Positions 34,877 to 45,281 of a stretch of DNA of 64,000 nucleotides are shown here, in pieces. The translations under genes were made by a program, and so were the position numbers. The number at the start of each line of letters is the position of its first letter. Position 1 is the first letter of the stretch. Source of the stretch: Candidatus Pedobacter colombiensis (lineage in GTDB: Bacteria; Bacteroidota; Bacteroidia; Sphingobacteriales; Sphingobacteriaceae); assembly GCA_029202485.1 (NCBI GenBank), contig CP119313.1, positions 4,650,001-4,714,000 on the forward strand, written 5' to 3'. A model generated the notes under the pieces. It had not been told where the DNA came from and made no database searches. It was given only the letters and a program-made list of their open reading frames with translations.

Positions 34877-37663
34877 TTGAAAAGTTACGCTATTCACAAT
34901 CTAAAGGTAATACTATTTAGTATATGCGTTTGCATAATATATGCCTGTGGAACACAAAAAGACAATGCCACCAGTCGTGGCATGCAAAATTTAACTGCCC
35001 GTTATAATTACATCTACAACTCAAACGTTATCCTTACTACCCATCAGCAAGAGCTTGCCGAAAGTTTCCGGGAAAATTACGATGAAATCCTTCCGGTTTA
35101 CATCGGACCAGAGATCGATAGCAATTTCATGGTAAAGGATGGCGCCGCTGGCAAATCAATGGATAATATCATTAAAAAGGCACAAACTATCATTCTGGAA
35201 AAAAACAACAGCAATTACCTCGATGATGCTTATAACCTGTTGGGTAAAGCCCAATTTTATAAAGGGAACTATTTTAATGCAGCGGAGTACTTCGATTACA
35301 CCACAATAAACTATAAAAAAAGCACTAAAAGTTATATTGAAGCGCTAAACTGGAAAGCCAGAAGTTTAATGCAGGTAAGAAGGCTTAGTGAAGCAAAGAT
35401 TGTACTGGACACTTTGGCTTATGCCATTGCAGGTTTAAAGAAAAACACTTCAGAGCCATTGGCAACCCTTGCCCAAATGTCCATTTACCAACATAAGAAT
35501 GCCGATGCCATTTTATATTTAAAAGACGCCATCAAAGAGAGCCATGATAGTCAGCACAGAATCAGGTGGACATACATCCTGGCCCAATTATCTGAGCAGC
35601 AGAAAAACTATAAAGACGCTTTATTAAGCTACCGTAAAGTCGAAAAGAGCAACGCGCCTTTCGAAATGTATTTCAACGCCAATTTAAACCGGATCAAGCT
35701 CAATGCCTTAAGGAGCACAAAAAAAACCAATAGACAGGATGAGCTACTCGCGCTTTTAAAGGACGATAAAAATACAGATTACAATGATCAGGTATATTAC
35801 CAGATTGCCGAAAGCTTGTCTGCCGATGGCGATTATAATAATGCGATAAAAAATTACAGAAAATCTATTCAAAAAAGTACAAAGAACCAATACCAAAAAG
35901 GTCTTTCTTATTTAAGAATAGCCGATCTCAACTTTAAACAGCTCCACAACTATCTTAATGCAAAACTTTATTATGATAGTGCCGTAAACACATTACCTAA
36001 AAGCTACCCAGGCTACGATATCATTCTTAAAAAGAACCAAAACCTGGAATATTTAACCAGTCGCTATCAGATCATTGCAAAAGAGGATACACTACAGGCT
36101 ATTGCCAGACTGTCCGAACAGGATCGTCAGGCAAAAATACAAGCGATATTAAATCCTGTTACAGACAAACCCGTGATTGCCGATCAAAATAATATTGGCA
36201 TAAACACACCTGGCACTCTGGACGCTGGAAATAAAAAAACACCAACTTCCAGCACCTATTACTTTAATAATGCGGGAGCTTTAAGCACCGGTTATTCGGA
36301 TTTCAAAAAGAAATGGGGAAACAGGAAGCTGGAGAACAACTGGCGTCAAAGTATTCGTTCATCTGCACAAAGCACCATTCAGGACATAACAAACAACATT
36401 AACACCCCTGTAGTTGTAGATCAGGGACAAAATATATTAGCCTCGGCAGATCAAAATGCTGAAATCAAAGCGTATGCTGATGCCTTGCCAACCACTCCAC
36501 AATTGCTGGCCATATCGAATCAAAAAATCATTGATGCTTATTATGACAATGCCAATTTCTATTTACAGGAGCTCAATGATCCTGAGGAAGCAGCAGAAGT
36601 TTATCAAATTCTTTTAGCACGTTTTCCGGCAAACAATCATTTATCAGCCACCTACTATAGCCTGTTCCTCATCTCTAAAAATAAAGATGAAGCAGCGGCC
36701 AATAATTACAGAAACAAAATTTTAACAGAATACCCAAACTCTGTATACGCAAAAACCATCATTGATCCATCCTTCTCCATTAAACAGTCTGAACTGGAAA
36801 CAGCGATCAACAAACAGTATAACGACATCTTTGAACAATATCAAAAGAAAGATTTTAACGGGGTGATTCAACGAGTAGATGAAGCCCAGAAGACGAACGG
36901 TGAAAACTACCTATCCCCTCAGTACGCCTATCTAAAGGCTATCGCCATAGGAAGAACCAATCCTTTAGATCCGCTGTTAACCGCCTTTAATACCATCACA
37001 ACAACATTCCCTGACGACAGATTGATCACTCCATTGGCGAAAGATCATATTGCTTATATCAATGCACATCTGGCCGACTTTCAAAAAAGAAAAATTGCAT
37101 TACCGGATTTTGACCCTAACGAATCTCCTTTCAAAATAGCACAAGTATCCGCACCAATTGCAGTACCTGCACCTATACAAACATCCTTACCGGCCCCACA
37201 ATCTGAAGCGCCAGAAACGGTTAAACCAGCAGAAAAACCAGTTACACCAATCGCTGTAAATACCGAAAAGCCTGTGACACCTGTTCCGGCTAAAATAGAA
37301 AGCATCTTCAGTACAGCCACCTCTACCGTATACTATTATGTAGTTGATGTAGCTGATGCAGCTTTAACACTTAGTTCATCACGCTTTGGCATCGGACAAT
37401 TCAACAGGGGAAATTATGCCGGTTTTAACTTAAAACATCAACTGAAAGAATTTGACAATGATCAGCTGATATATGTAGGGAACTTTAGTAATTTTGACGA
37501 CGCAAAAACTTATGCAACGGGAATTACGCCACAATTAAAACAGATTATGAAAGTGCCCGCTAACATTTACAGCAGCTTCATCATCAGTAAAGAAAACTTT
37601 GATAGATTAACCAGTAAAGATTTGTTAAACAAATACCTGGATTTTTATAAAAACAATTATTAA
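34877..37663 (+). CDS. sprE: Type IX secretion/gliding TPR lipoprotein SprE (PorW-like)
   Basis: SprE/PorW is a periplasmic TPR lipoprotein needed for type IX secretion. The 928-residue protein starts at a TTG (34877), the only start that keeps the lipoprotein signal peptide with its lipobox (YAC-G, near residue 24). TPR-like helical repeats fill about 60-400 and 520-690 (for example YLDDAYNLLGKAQFYKGNYF). A Pro/Ala-rich linker (about 755-810) leads to a C-terminal SPOR-like domain (LIYVGNFSNFDDAKTYA). It is 1 bp from the downstream PBP gene, so the two are likely cotranscribed. The name rests on the family pattern. Confidence 0.85.
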   Translation: MKSYAIHNLKVILFSICVCIIYACGTQKDNATSRGMQNLTARYNYIYNSNVILTTHQQELAESFRENYDEILPVYIGPEIDSNFMVKDGAAGKSMDNIIKKAQTIILEKNNSNYLDDAYNLLGKAQFYKGNYFNAAEYFDYTTINYKKSTKSYIEALNWKARSLMQVRRLSEAKIVLDTLAYAIAGLKKNTSEPLATLAQMSIYQHKNADAILYLKDAIKESHDSQHRIRWTYILAQLSEQQKNYKDALLSYRKVEKSNAPFEMYFNANLNRIKLNALRSTKKTNRQDELLALLKDDKNTDYNDQVYYQIAESLSADGDYNNAIKNYRKSIQKSTKNQYQKGLSYLRIADLNFKQLHNYLNAKLYYDSAVNTLPKSYPGYDIILKKNQNLEYLTSRYQIIAKEDTLQAIARLSEQDRQAKIQAILNPVTDKPVIADQNNIGINTPGTLDAGNKKTPTSSTYYFNNAGALSTGYSDFKKKWGNRKLENNWRQSIRSSAQSTIQDITNNINTPVVVDQGQNILASADQNAEIKAYADALPTTPQLLAISNQKIIDAYYDNANFYLQELNDPEEAAEVYQILLARFPANNHLSATYYSLFLISKNKDEAAANNYRNKILTEYPNSVYAKTIIDPSFSIKQSELETAINKQYNDIFEQYQKKDFNGVIQRVDEAQKTNGENYLSPQYAYLKAIAIGRTNPLDPLLTAFNTITTTFPDDRLITPLAKDHIAYINAHLADFQKRKIALPDFDPNESPFKIAQVSAPIAVPAPIQTSLPAPQSEAPETVKPAEKPVTPIAVNTEKPVTPVPAKIESIFSTATSTVYYYVVDVADAALTLSSSRFGIGQFNRGNYAGFNLKHQLKEFDNDQLIYVGNFSNFDDAKTYATGITPQLKQIMKVPANIYSSFIISKENFDRLTSKDLLNKYLDFYKNNY

Positions 37664-37664
37664 A

Positions 37665-39884
37665 ATGAGCAAACAACTTTCGAAAGAAGATATCAGGAAG
37701 TACAATTTTGGGTTATGGAAGCTATTAATAGGTGGGATCGTATTGTTTGCACTGTTCATTATGGCCATTGGATTTGGTGTATTTGGTACCCTTCCATCTT
37801 TCAGAGATATTGAACACCCCAAAAGTAATCAGGCATCAGAAATTTTAGCTGATGACAACAAGGTATTGGGCACCTATTTTATACAGAACCGTTCCAACAT
37901 CAGCTATCAGGAAATTTCCCCGAATGTCATCAATGCATTAATTGCCACAGAGGATGTACGCTTTAAAGAACATTCAGGTATCGATTTTAAACGTACTTTT
38001 ACCATATTTCTTTACGCCCTGATAGGGAAAAAACAAGGTGGTAGTACCATTACCCAACAGCTGGCGCTGAACCTTTTCTCGGAAGAAGGAAGACAAAAAA
38101 ACTTCATCAAGCGTATCGTACAAAAATTTCAGGAATGGGTTATTGCGGTAAAGCTGGAGCGTAATTATACCAAAGAAGAAATTTTGGTGATGTACCTCAA
38201 TACTGTTGATTTTGGAAATCAGGCTTATGGCATCAAATCCGCCGCCAGGGTTTATTTTGATACTACTCCGGATAAATTAACCGTTGCGCAATCAGCTACC
38301 TTGATTGGCATTCTTAAAGGTATCAGCAGATACTCTCCAACACGTAATCCTGATCGCGCATTGGCACGTAGAAATACCATCATGGGATTAATGGTAAAGG
38401 CCGACCTACTTACCCAGCAGCAGTTGGATACTGAAAAAGAAAAACCACTTGGTCTTCATTTTAGTGCAGCAACAGTAAATGATGGTATCGCACCTTATTT
38501 CAGGGCGGTATTAAAAAACGACATCAAAAGAATTTTCCAGGAGCGTAATATATCCAATAATGGTGTGCCTTACGATTTAGATAGGGATGGTCTAAAGATC
38601 TATACTACCTTAAATTATGACATGCAGATCTATGCCGAAGAAGCCCAGAAAGAGTATATGAAGATTCTGCAGGTTTCATTTGACAAAAGCTGGAAAGGCA
38701 GAGATCCATTTAAGGGCAAAGAAGTTCAGATAGAACAAGGTATTAAAAGATCCGACCGTTACAAGGCCCTTCAAATGGAAGGAAAATCGGAACAAGAGAT
38801 CAAACAAGATTTCAATACGCCGACCAGACTTAGCATTTTTACCTGGAGGGGCAACATTGACACCTTAATGAAGCCTATCGACTCGGTAAAATACTATAAA
38901 ATGTTACTCAGAAATGCCATGATGGCTATGGATCCCCAAACAGGATCTGTTAAAGCATGGGTTGGTGGCATCAATTACGAGCATTTTAAATATGATCAGG
39001 TAAAAATGGGAACCAGGCAAGTGGGCTCTACCGCTAAACCTTTCACCTATACCGTGGCCATAGAGAATGGCATTTCACCATGTCAGACTGTATTAAATGA
39101 ACCTGTAACCATCGAAATACCAGGAAGTCCACCATGGACGCCAAGATCTTCGGGTACAGTTCCGGGTTATTTAACACTACAAAAAGCACTGGCATTGTCA
39201 CAAAACTACATAGCGGCCTACTTAATCAAACAGGTAGGGGCTACTGCAGTAGCCACACTAGCTAAAAAAATGGGTATTACATCCGATGTACCAGCCTACC
39301 CATCCATAGCATTGGGCTCATTTGATGCCTCTGTTTACGATATGGTTGGTGCCTATAGTGTATTTGCCAATAAAGGAACCTGGACTAAGCCCACTTACAT
39401 CGTAAGAATTGAAGACAGAAATGGTGTTGTGCTTTACACGGAGAAACCTATTCCAAAACCAGTGCTTAGCGAAGAAGTTGCCTATGTAATGACCCGAATG
39501 CTCAGAGGTGTGGTAACCAATGGTACAGGTTGGCGCTTAGCCGGAAAATACGGAGTTAAAGCAGCTATTGGCGGTAAAACTGGTACCACACAAAACAACT
39601 CTGATGGTTGGTTTATGGGGATCAGTCCGCAGTTGGTTGCCGGCGTTTGGACAGGTTGCGAAGACCGTGCATTCCATTTCACCAGTACCTCAGGTGGCGA
39701 TGGGGCAACAACGGCATTGCCAATCTTTGCAGGTTTTATGAAACGTGTTTATGCCAATCCAAAGTTGAAAATTTCACAAGCAGACTTTGAGCTTCCTAAA
39801 GGTGGAGTCTCCATTGTTTATGACTGCGATAAATATCAGCAACAGGAACAAAAGACTGAATCAGACGAGAAATTAGGTTTTTAA
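37665..39884 (+). CDS. Class A penicillin-binding protein (PBP1A-like)
   Basis: A bifunctional peptidoglycan synthase. The 739-residue protein has a short cytoplasmic N-terminus and one membrane helix (about 18-42). The GT51 transglycosylase domain has catalytic Glu96 in ATEDVRFKEHSG and the QGGSTITQQLALNLF motif. The transpeptidase domain has Ser455 in STAK, an SQN motif (LSQNY) and KTG at 638-640. There is no extra C-terminal domain. The start is ATG 37665, directly after the sprE stop. uvrC follows at 22 bp. Confidence 0.95.
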   Translation: MSKQLSKEDIRKYNFGLWKLLIGGIVLFALFIMAIGFGVFGTLPSFRDIEHPKSNQASEILADDNKVLGTYFIQNRSNISYQEISPNVINALIATEDVRFKEHSGIDFKRTFTIFLYALIGKKQGGSTITQQLALNLFSEEGRQKNFIKRIVQKFQEWVIAVKLERNYTKEEILVMYLNTVDFGNQAYGIKSAARVYFDTTPDKLTVAQSATLIGILKGISRYSPTRNPDRALARRNTIMGLMVKADLLTQQQLDTEKEKPLGLHFSAATVNDGIAPYFRAVLKNDIKRIFQERNISNNGVPYDLDRDGLKIYTTLNYDMQIYAEEAQKEYMKILQVSFDKSWKGRDPFKGKEVQIEQGIKRSDRYKALQMEGKSEQEIKQDFNTPTRLSIFTWRGNIDTLMKPIDSVKYYKMLLRNAMMAMDPQTGSVKAWVGGINYEHFKYDQVKMGTRQVGSTAKPFTYTVAIENGISPCQTVLNEPVTIEIPGSPPWTPRSSGTVPGYLTLQKALALSQNYIAAYLIKQVGATAVATLAKKMGITSDVPAYPSIALGSFDASVYDMVGAYSVFANKGTWTKPTYIVRIEDRNGVVLYTEKPIPKPVLSEEVAYVMTRMLRGVVTNGTGWRLAGKYGVKAAIGGKTGTTQNNSDGWFMGISPQLVAGVWTGCEDRAFHFTSTSGGDGATTALPIFAGFMKRVYANPKLKISQADFELPKGGVSIVYDCDKYQQQEQKTESDEKLGF

Positions 39885-39906
39885 TAACCCTTAGCTTAAT
39901 ATATTC

Positions 39907-41715
39907 ATGAGTGCTTTCGATTATAAAAAGGCCCTGTCCGACATTCCACATAATCCTGGTGTATACCAGTATTGGGATGCTGAAGGCACGCTTATTTATA
40001 TTGGTAAAGCCAAAGATTTAAGAAACAGGGTTGGCTCCTATTTTAACAAGGACAATCAGATGAATGGAAAAACCAGGGTACTGGTTTCCAAAATCCGCAA
40101 CATTACATTTACCATTGTTGATACCGAAATTGATGCCTGGCTTTTAGAGAACAGCCTGATTAAGAAGCATCAACCCAGGTACAACATCATGCTTAAAGAT
40201 GATAAGACCTATCCATGGATCATCATCAAAAAAGAACCCTTTCCGCGTTTGTACTGGACAAGGAAAATGATTAAGGATGGATCTACTTATTTTGGTCCAT
40301 ATGCATCGGTAGGAATGATGCATACCATTCTGGATTTAATCAAAGAAACCTATCCATTGCGAACTTGCAACTTACCGCTCAGTGCTAAAAATATTGAGGA
40401 TGGGAAGTTCAAAGTCTGCCTCGAATACCAGATTGGAAACTGCAAAGGTCCTTGTCAGGCTTATCAGACAGCGGCAGACTACGACTCCAATATAGAGGAG
40501 ATTAAAGACATCTTAAACGGAAAGATAGGCAATGTCATCAAGGATGTAAAGCAGGTCATTAAAAATGCTGCTGCCGATTTAAACTTCGAGCATGCACATC
40601 AATACCAGCTCAAACTACAGGTGCTCGAAAAATATCAAAGCAAGTCTACCGTTGTTAACAGTGCCATCACTAATATAGATGTGGTTAGTATTGCGTCAGA
40701 CGAGCGCTATGCTTTCGTAAATTACCTGAAAGTGATGAATGGTAGCATCATTCAAACCCAAACCATCGAGATCAAGAAGCGCCTGGATGAAACCGATGAA
40801 GAGCTCCTTACCATCGCCATTACAGAATTCCGTACCCGATTTAACAGTACATCCAAAGAGATCATCGTTCCTTTCGACATTGTACTGCTGGATGAGGACC
40901 TTAAATTTACAGTTCCAAAATTGGGCGAAAAGAAAAAGTTACTCGAACTTTCTCAAAAAAATGTACTATTCTTCAAAAAGGAGAAGCTAAACCAATACGA
41001 GAAGTTAAATCCAGATTTGCGTACTGACAGGATCCTTACCCAAATGCAAAAAGATCTTGGGCTTACCAAATTACCTAAACATATCGAATGCTTTGATAAC
41101 TCTAATTTCCAGGGAGCCTATCCGGTGTCTGCAATCGTAGTATTTAAAGACGCTAAACCTTCCAAAAAAGATTACAGGCACTTTAACGTAAAAACCGTTG
41201 AAGGACCAAATGATTTTGCAACAATGGAAGAAGCGGTTTACAGGCGATATAAGCGCATGCTTGAAGAAGAGGAGACTTTGCCTCAACTCATCATCATTGA
41301 CGGCGGTAAAGGCCAGCTTTCTTCTGCTATGACGAGCTTAAAAAAATTAGGTATAGAAAAGAAGGTAACGGTAATTGGAATTGCCAAGCGATTGGAAGAA
41401 CTATTCTTTCCCGGAGATCCCTATCCGCTGTACCTGGATAAGAAATCAGAGACCTTAAAAGTTATTCAGCAATTACGTGATGAGGCGCACCGCTTCGGCA
41501 TTACCTTTCACAGAAAGAAGAGAGACCAGGGTACACTCAAGACAGAACTTGAACAAATTCCCGGTATTGGAAAAACTACCGCAGACAAATTGCTTCAACA
41601 TTTCAAATCTGTAAAAAAGATAAAAGAGGCCCAGGAAGCAGAATTGCAAAAGGTACTCAACAAAGCGCAGGCAAAAGCGTTAATGGACTATTTCAAGGGG
41701 AGCCAGAAACTTTAA
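39907..41715 (+). CDS. uvrC: Excinuclease ABC subunit C
   Basis: UvrC makes both incisions in nucleotide excision repair. The 602-residue protein has the N-terminal GIY-YIG domain (GVYQYWDAEGTLIYIGKAKDLRNRV). A Cys-containing region follows (CLEYQIGNCKGPC), and a UVR-like stretch lies near 205-245. The C-terminal RNase H-like endonuclease domain carries ECFDNSNFQGAYPVSAIVVF and LIIIDGGKGQLSSA, ahead of a tandem HhH at the end (IPGIGKTTADKLLQHF). The length is normal. Its stop is immediately followed by the mirrored repeats and terminator shared with convergent gldN. Confidence 0.97.
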   Translation: MSAFDYKKALSDIPHNPGVYQYWDAEGTLIYIGKAKDLRNRVGSYFNKDNQMNGKTRVLVSKIRNITFTIVDTEIDAWLLENSLIKKHQPRYNIMLKDDKTYPWIIIKKEPFPRLYWTRKMIKDGSTYFGPYASVGMMHTILDLIKETYPLRTCNLPLSAKNIEDGKFKVCLEYQIGNCKGPCQAYQTAADYDSNIEEIKDILNGKIGNVIKDVKQVIKNAAADLNFEHAHQYQLKLQVLEKYQSKSTVVNSAITNIDVVSIASDERYAFVNYLKVMNGSIIQTQTIEIKKRLDETDEELLTIAITEFRTRFNSTSKEIIVPFDIVLLDEDLKFTVPKLGEKKKLLELSQKNVLFFKKEKLNQYEKLNPDLRTDRILTQMQKDLGLTKLPKHIECFDNSNFQGAYPVSAIVVFKDAKPSKKDYRHFNVKTVEGPNDFATMEEAVYRRYKRMLEEEETLPQLIIIDGGKGQLSSAMTSLKKLGIEKKVTVIGIAKRLEELFFPGDPYPLYLDKKSETLKVIQQLRDEAHRFGITFHRKKRDQGTLKTELEQIPGIGKTTADKLLQHFKSVKKIKEAQEAELQKVLNKAQAKALMDYFKGSQKL

Positions 41716-41887
41716 GGAACCAGGATCAAAGAGTCAGGATATGAAGAGGAAAGACTAGAAGGGCAAGGATAAGGGAACTAAATTATAAAAGCCCGAATAC
41801 AAGTATTAAACTGTATTCGGGCTTTTATAATTTTAAGTTCTAGTTATGCGCCTGGTCTTTAATCCTGGCTCCTTACTCCTGGTTCCT
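41715..41887. repeat. Mirrored purine-rich repeats flanking the uvrC/gldN terminator
   Basis: AGGAACCAGGA at 41715-41725 is exactly mirrored by TCCTGGTTCCT at 41877-41887. The adjacent bases are also loosely mirrored (ATCAAAGAGTCAGGAT against ATTAAAGACCAGG and GAGCCAGGAT on the other strand). The arms touch the stop codons of uvrC and gldN, so the whole 170-bp spacer is a nested inverted repeat around the central terminator. It may be a degenerate intergenic repeat family. Confidence 0.6.
41781..41832. terminator. Bidirectional terminator between uvrC and gldN
   Basis: Bases 41781-41801 and 41812-41832 are perfect reverse complements (21 bp) with a 10-base loop. The core AAAAGCCCGAATAC/GTATTCGGGCTTTT gives a GC-rich stem followed by T-rich sequence on both strands, so it should stop uvrC and gldKLMN transcripts alike. 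Confidence 0.88.
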
Positions 41888-42836
41888 AATACTCCCACAA
41901 ACTTTGTTCGTAATCTGAAATGGATTTTTTAATCCTTTCAGACTCGTATAATTTTCTGGTGTCTTTAGGATCAGTCTGACCCAATATGTCTACAATATTT
42001 TTATTTGCAGGATTTGTCTCTTTAACAATGTAGCTGGAGAACAAACGTCTCACAAAGAAATCATCAAAAGTAAGCTGCGAAGCATCATTAAGAGGGTTAG
42101 TTAAACGTTTTTTACTTAACAACTCCCTTGCATCATCATAATAGATCCAGAATACCGGTTGCCAGTTCCCTTCTACCATTTTCATAGGTGCCAGACCTAT
42201 AATCCTTGGTTCAAAAATAGAACGCTTGATATCCAGTATCCAATCTTCCTTAATTCTGAATTTCAGAAACTCGTCAGATCTTAGTTTTCTCAATGTCGGT
42301 TCAGCAACTTTGCCTGTTGTAGGATCTGCTCCCCCTTCGGTTAGCCCCCTGGCAGCTTCTGATGCCTGTTTGGCAGTCAGCGCAATTCTAAATGAGTCAT
42401 TGTCTTCCAAAAGCTTTCCTGCAGTTGTATCCTTAGGAGAATATGCAGTAAGCTCTTCGTTAGAAACAGCTTCGAGTAAAATATCAATCAGTTTTGCATT
42501 TTCTGCTTTCAACACAGAATTAATGGTATCTCTTAAATCAATTTCACGCCAGATACGTTTTGCATAATACACGTCTTCCTCTCTTACATCAGCATACGGA
42601 ACCATTACATTGCTGTCAACATCCGCTCTAACAGAGTACCCATCTTTTGGTGGAGTTTTAATCTTCTTATTCACCTTCGATACCGGTTCAAGCGGTACAG
42701 GCGGTGCTGTTACCACAGGTGCCTGCACAACAGCAGGTTTTGCTGCTGGCTTAGCGGCCGGCTTCTTATTGCGTTGTGCAAAAGAAGCTGAGCACAAGAA
42801 CAGGATTAAGACTGTATACAAAACCTTTTTCATCAT
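41886..42836 (-). CDS. gldN: Type IX secretion/gliding protein GldN (PorN)
   Basis: GldN forms the periplasmic ring of the type IX secretion system together with GldK. The 316-residue protein has a signal peptide (MMKKVLYTVLILFLCSASFAQ), a Lys/Pro/Ala-rich linker (about 22-65) and the conserved domain from about 70 (DVYYAKRIWREIDLRDTINS), then RIIGLAPMK and PVFWIYYDDAREL. It is the last gene of gldK-L-M-N, 5 bp after gldM, and ends in the shared terminator region. Confidence 0.93.
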   Translation of the reverse strand: MMKKVLYTVLILFLCSASFAQRNKKPAAKPAAKPAVVQAPVVTAPPVPLEPVSKVNKKIKTPPKDGYSVRADVDSNVMVPYADVREEDVYYAKRIWREIDLRDTINSVLKAENAKLIDILLEAVSNEELTAYSPKDTTAGKLLEDNDSFRIALTAKQASEAARGLTEGGADPTTGKVAEPTLRKLRSDEFLKFRIKEDWILDIKRSIFEPRIIGLAPMKMVEGNWQPVFWIYYDDARELLSKKRLTNPLNDASQLTFDDFFVRRLFSSYIVKETNPANKNIVDILGQTDPKDTRKLYESERIKKSISDYEQSLWEY

Positions 42837-42841
42837 CTCTT

Positions 42842-44383
42842 CTATTTAGCTATAAATGTTATTCCATCTAAAACCTTTTGTCTACCATCAGGTCCTTCGC
42901 AAACAATATCTTTAAAAATAATGGTAGCACCAGGCTTAATAGAGTTTAAAGCACCTTTTATTTGTCCACCAAAGCCACCACCAGTATTTGCAATAGTAAC
43001 AGCATCAGAGCGGGGATTAATAAAAGTTGCAGAGAACCTGACTACCTTAAATTTAACATCAAAAACAAAGTCTTCCAACTGGGTATCAATAGCACCAGCA
43101 CCTTCCATCCATTCCATAGGAACATTACCGCCGGATTTACCTTTAATATAAGCTTTTGGTGTAGGCAAGGCTTTAACTCTGAATTGCTGAGCGCCAAGGT
43201 TCAATGTTTTACCTCCATTATTAGCAGAAACATTAATACTTAATGTTTTTCCTACCTGATCACCGCCGACAAGTACAGCATATTGTCCGCTTCCTTCTTT
43301 TTTGATTGATCCGCCCGAAATGCTTGCATTTACACTTTCCAATGGGAAACCTGCAGCTGATACAGAGAACGGATTTGGAATACCAGCATAGATCACATTC
43401 ATTTTATCAGGAGAAACGGTTGCTGAAGGCTTGGCTACCTGATAGCTTTGTTCGGCAGTAGGGTATTCTTTTACCGTACCATCAGTTTGTTTCACGCGAA
43501 TAATACCTTTCCATTTAAATACACCCACACTTCCCGTACTACCGGTATAAGTTCCTTTACCGTCTTTTACAGCAAGGTTACTTCCACCTACAGATATCTG
43601 TGGATTAGAGCGGCTATCGCTGGCTGTTAAAAATACTTCGGCAGTATAAGGCTGACCTTGTACCACATATGAACTAGGCGCTACAGCCACAGCTTCAAAG
43701 TGATCCAGATTAACCAACGCCTTATCCATATTGCCAAACAGTTTTTTTACTATTTCAGCTTCTGCATTTTTAACATCAGATTGAATTTTACTTAAGATCG
43801 TGTTGGCAGCAGTAAGGGGTGTACCCTCACCAAAATTAATGTCAACCCATTCCTTTTTTCCATTTACAGATTTCACTGCATCTTTGGCTTCTAAAGAAAA
43901 GGTTACATGTGCACGATCCTTTTCGTCCAACAGGCCAATCAATTTCTCACGGGTCTCATTAATTTTGTCTTTTAACTTAAACCCTTCCTTTTTGTTAACC
44001 ATGATGCCCTGGGCAATATCCATGTTATCCCTAAGCTTGATATCACCTGTTTCTTCATTGATACCTTCACCTGCTTTAAGGAACTCATCTTTTAATTGCT
44101 GAACATAATTGTTCAGGTCATCAGCAAGCGCCTTAGCCTTATTGGCTTTCTCCCAAATCGGTTGGGCTCTGGCTGGTTCATCTTTTAGTTTTGTACCTTC
44201 AAACGACGCAAATAATTGATCGATACTTGTATTTACGTTGGTTTTAGAAGAAACCAAACTGTCGTTTATATTTTTAAAGGCATTTAGTATGGTATCTGAT
44301 ACGTTTAAAGCGAGCATCGCTAACAATACCAAATACATGATATTGATCATCTTCTGCCTCGTTGATTCTTTTCCTCCGGCCAT
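42842..44383 (-). CDS. gldM: Type IX secretion/gliding protein GldM (PorM)
   Basis: GldM is the periplasm-spanning shaft of the T9SS/gliding motor. The 513-residue protein has a basic N-terminus (KESTRQKM), one membrane helix (about 13-33, INIMYLVLLAMLALNVSDTI) and a long mostly periplasmic region with four beta-rich domains. Domain features include QGQPYTAEVFLTASDSRSNP and a Gly-rich C-terminal domain. The length is typical (about 510-520). It follows gldL and precedes gldN by 5 bp. Confidence 0.95.
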   Translation of the reverse strand: MAGGKESTRQKMINIMYLVLLAMLALNVSDTILNAFKNINDSLVSSKTNVNTSIDQLFASFEGTKLKDEPARAQPIWEKANKAKALADDLNNYVQQLKDEFLKAGEGINEETGDIKLRDNMDIAQGIMVNKKEGFKLKDKINETREKLIGLLDEKDRAHVTFSLEAKDAVKSVNGKKEWVDINFGEGTPLTAANTILSKIQSDVKNAEAEIVKKLFGNMDKALVNLDHFEAVAVAPSSYVVQGQPYTAEVFLTASDSRSNPQISVGGSNLAVKDGKGTYTGSTGSVGVFKWKGIIRVKQTDGTVKEYPTAEQSYQVAKPSATVSPDKMNVIYAGIPNPFSVSAAGFPLESVNASISGGSIKKEGSGQYAVLVGGDQVGKTLSINVSANNGGKTLNLGAQQFRVKALPTPKAYIKGKSGGNVPMEWMEGAGAIDTQLEDFVFDVKFKVVRFSATFINPRSDAVTIANTGGGFGGQIKGALNSIKPGATIIFKDIVCEGPDGRQKVLDGITFIAK

Positions 44384-44431
44384 TTTATAATTAGGTCTGT
44401 CTGGTTAAAATAATAACTAATTGATTGCTAA

Positions 44432-45235
44432 TTATACACGTGGCTGGTTCATAGCCGACAGCATATTACCATAGATGGCATTCAATGAAGATAAGTTTTT
44501 GGCCAATTTACCAACCTCGTCTTTAAACTGTTTAGAATCTTCCATAGATTCATTAAAGTTATTCATCGTTAATGATAAATTCTGATAGAATTTATTCATT
44601 GATTTAAGATGTGCGCTCGAATCTTGTAATTCCAATTCGTATACAGCATTTAAAGCAGAAAGATTTTTAGCTAATGCATTTACCTGGTCATGGTATGCTG
44701 TAGCGGAAGTATTACTTTCGCCCATTTCTACCAGTTGAGTTGTCGCTTTTTGGAAAGCCCCATTCAATGAATCGAAACTTGCAGAAGCAGTTTTGATTTT
44801 AGCTGTAAATTCTGTTGTAGCAGCAGAAGTATCCGCAACGTTTGAGATTGCAGTAACTTTATCGCCGAAGGTACGCAAACCGTTACCCAGACTTTCAATC
44901 AATTCAGGACCAATTTTAGCGTTAATCATATTATCTAAGGCAGCAGTTGAAGAAGAACCTGCTACAGCCACCTGAGCAACTGGAACCTTACGTGTCTCTC
45001 CGTTATAATCAGCACTCAGTTCAGGATAAACTCTTTCCCAGGGAAGTTCCGGTTCCGGCTGTCTAAATCCTGTTAAGAAGAATAGAAAAGCCTCAACTCC
45101 CAAACCAATACCTATCGCTAAATTACCGAAGGCTCCTCCAATGTGTAATATTTTAAACAAGGCGCCTATAATTACAATACTGGCTCCCCAGGATATTGCA
45201 ACGTGTAACCAATCGAATTTCTTTTTTGCTGCCAT
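44432..45235 (-). CDS. gldL: Type IX secretion/gliding motor protein GldL (PorL)
   Basis: GldL forms the inner-membrane proton-driven motor with GldM. The open frame extends to 45418, but that adds 61 non-homologous residues overlapping gldK. ATG 45235 gives the standard start MAAKKKFDWLHVAISWG and 267 residues. Two helices are visible (about 8-30 and 37-58), with an acidic residue in the second (GLGVEAFLFFLTGF), as expected for proton coupling. A long cytoplasmic coiled-coil tail follows, with two similar segments (LAKNLSALNAVYE and LAKNLSSLNAIYG). Confidence 0.93.
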   Translation of the reverse strand: MAAKKKFDWLHVAISWGASIVIIGALFKILHIGGAFGNLAIGIGLGVEAFLFFLTGFRQPEPELPWERVYPELSADYNGETRKVPVAQVAVAGSSSTAALDNMINAKIGPELIESLGNGLRTFGDKVTAISNVADTSAATTEFTAKIKTASASFDSLNGAFQKATTQLVEMGESNTSATAYHDQVNALAKNLSALNAVYELELQDSSAHLKSMNKFYQNLSLTMNNFNESMEDSKQFKDEVGKLAKNLSSLNAIYGNMLSAMNQPRV

Positions 45236-45281
45236 TTTCTTCGTTAATAAGGATGTTTGATGATTATTTTTTGGTTTTTTA

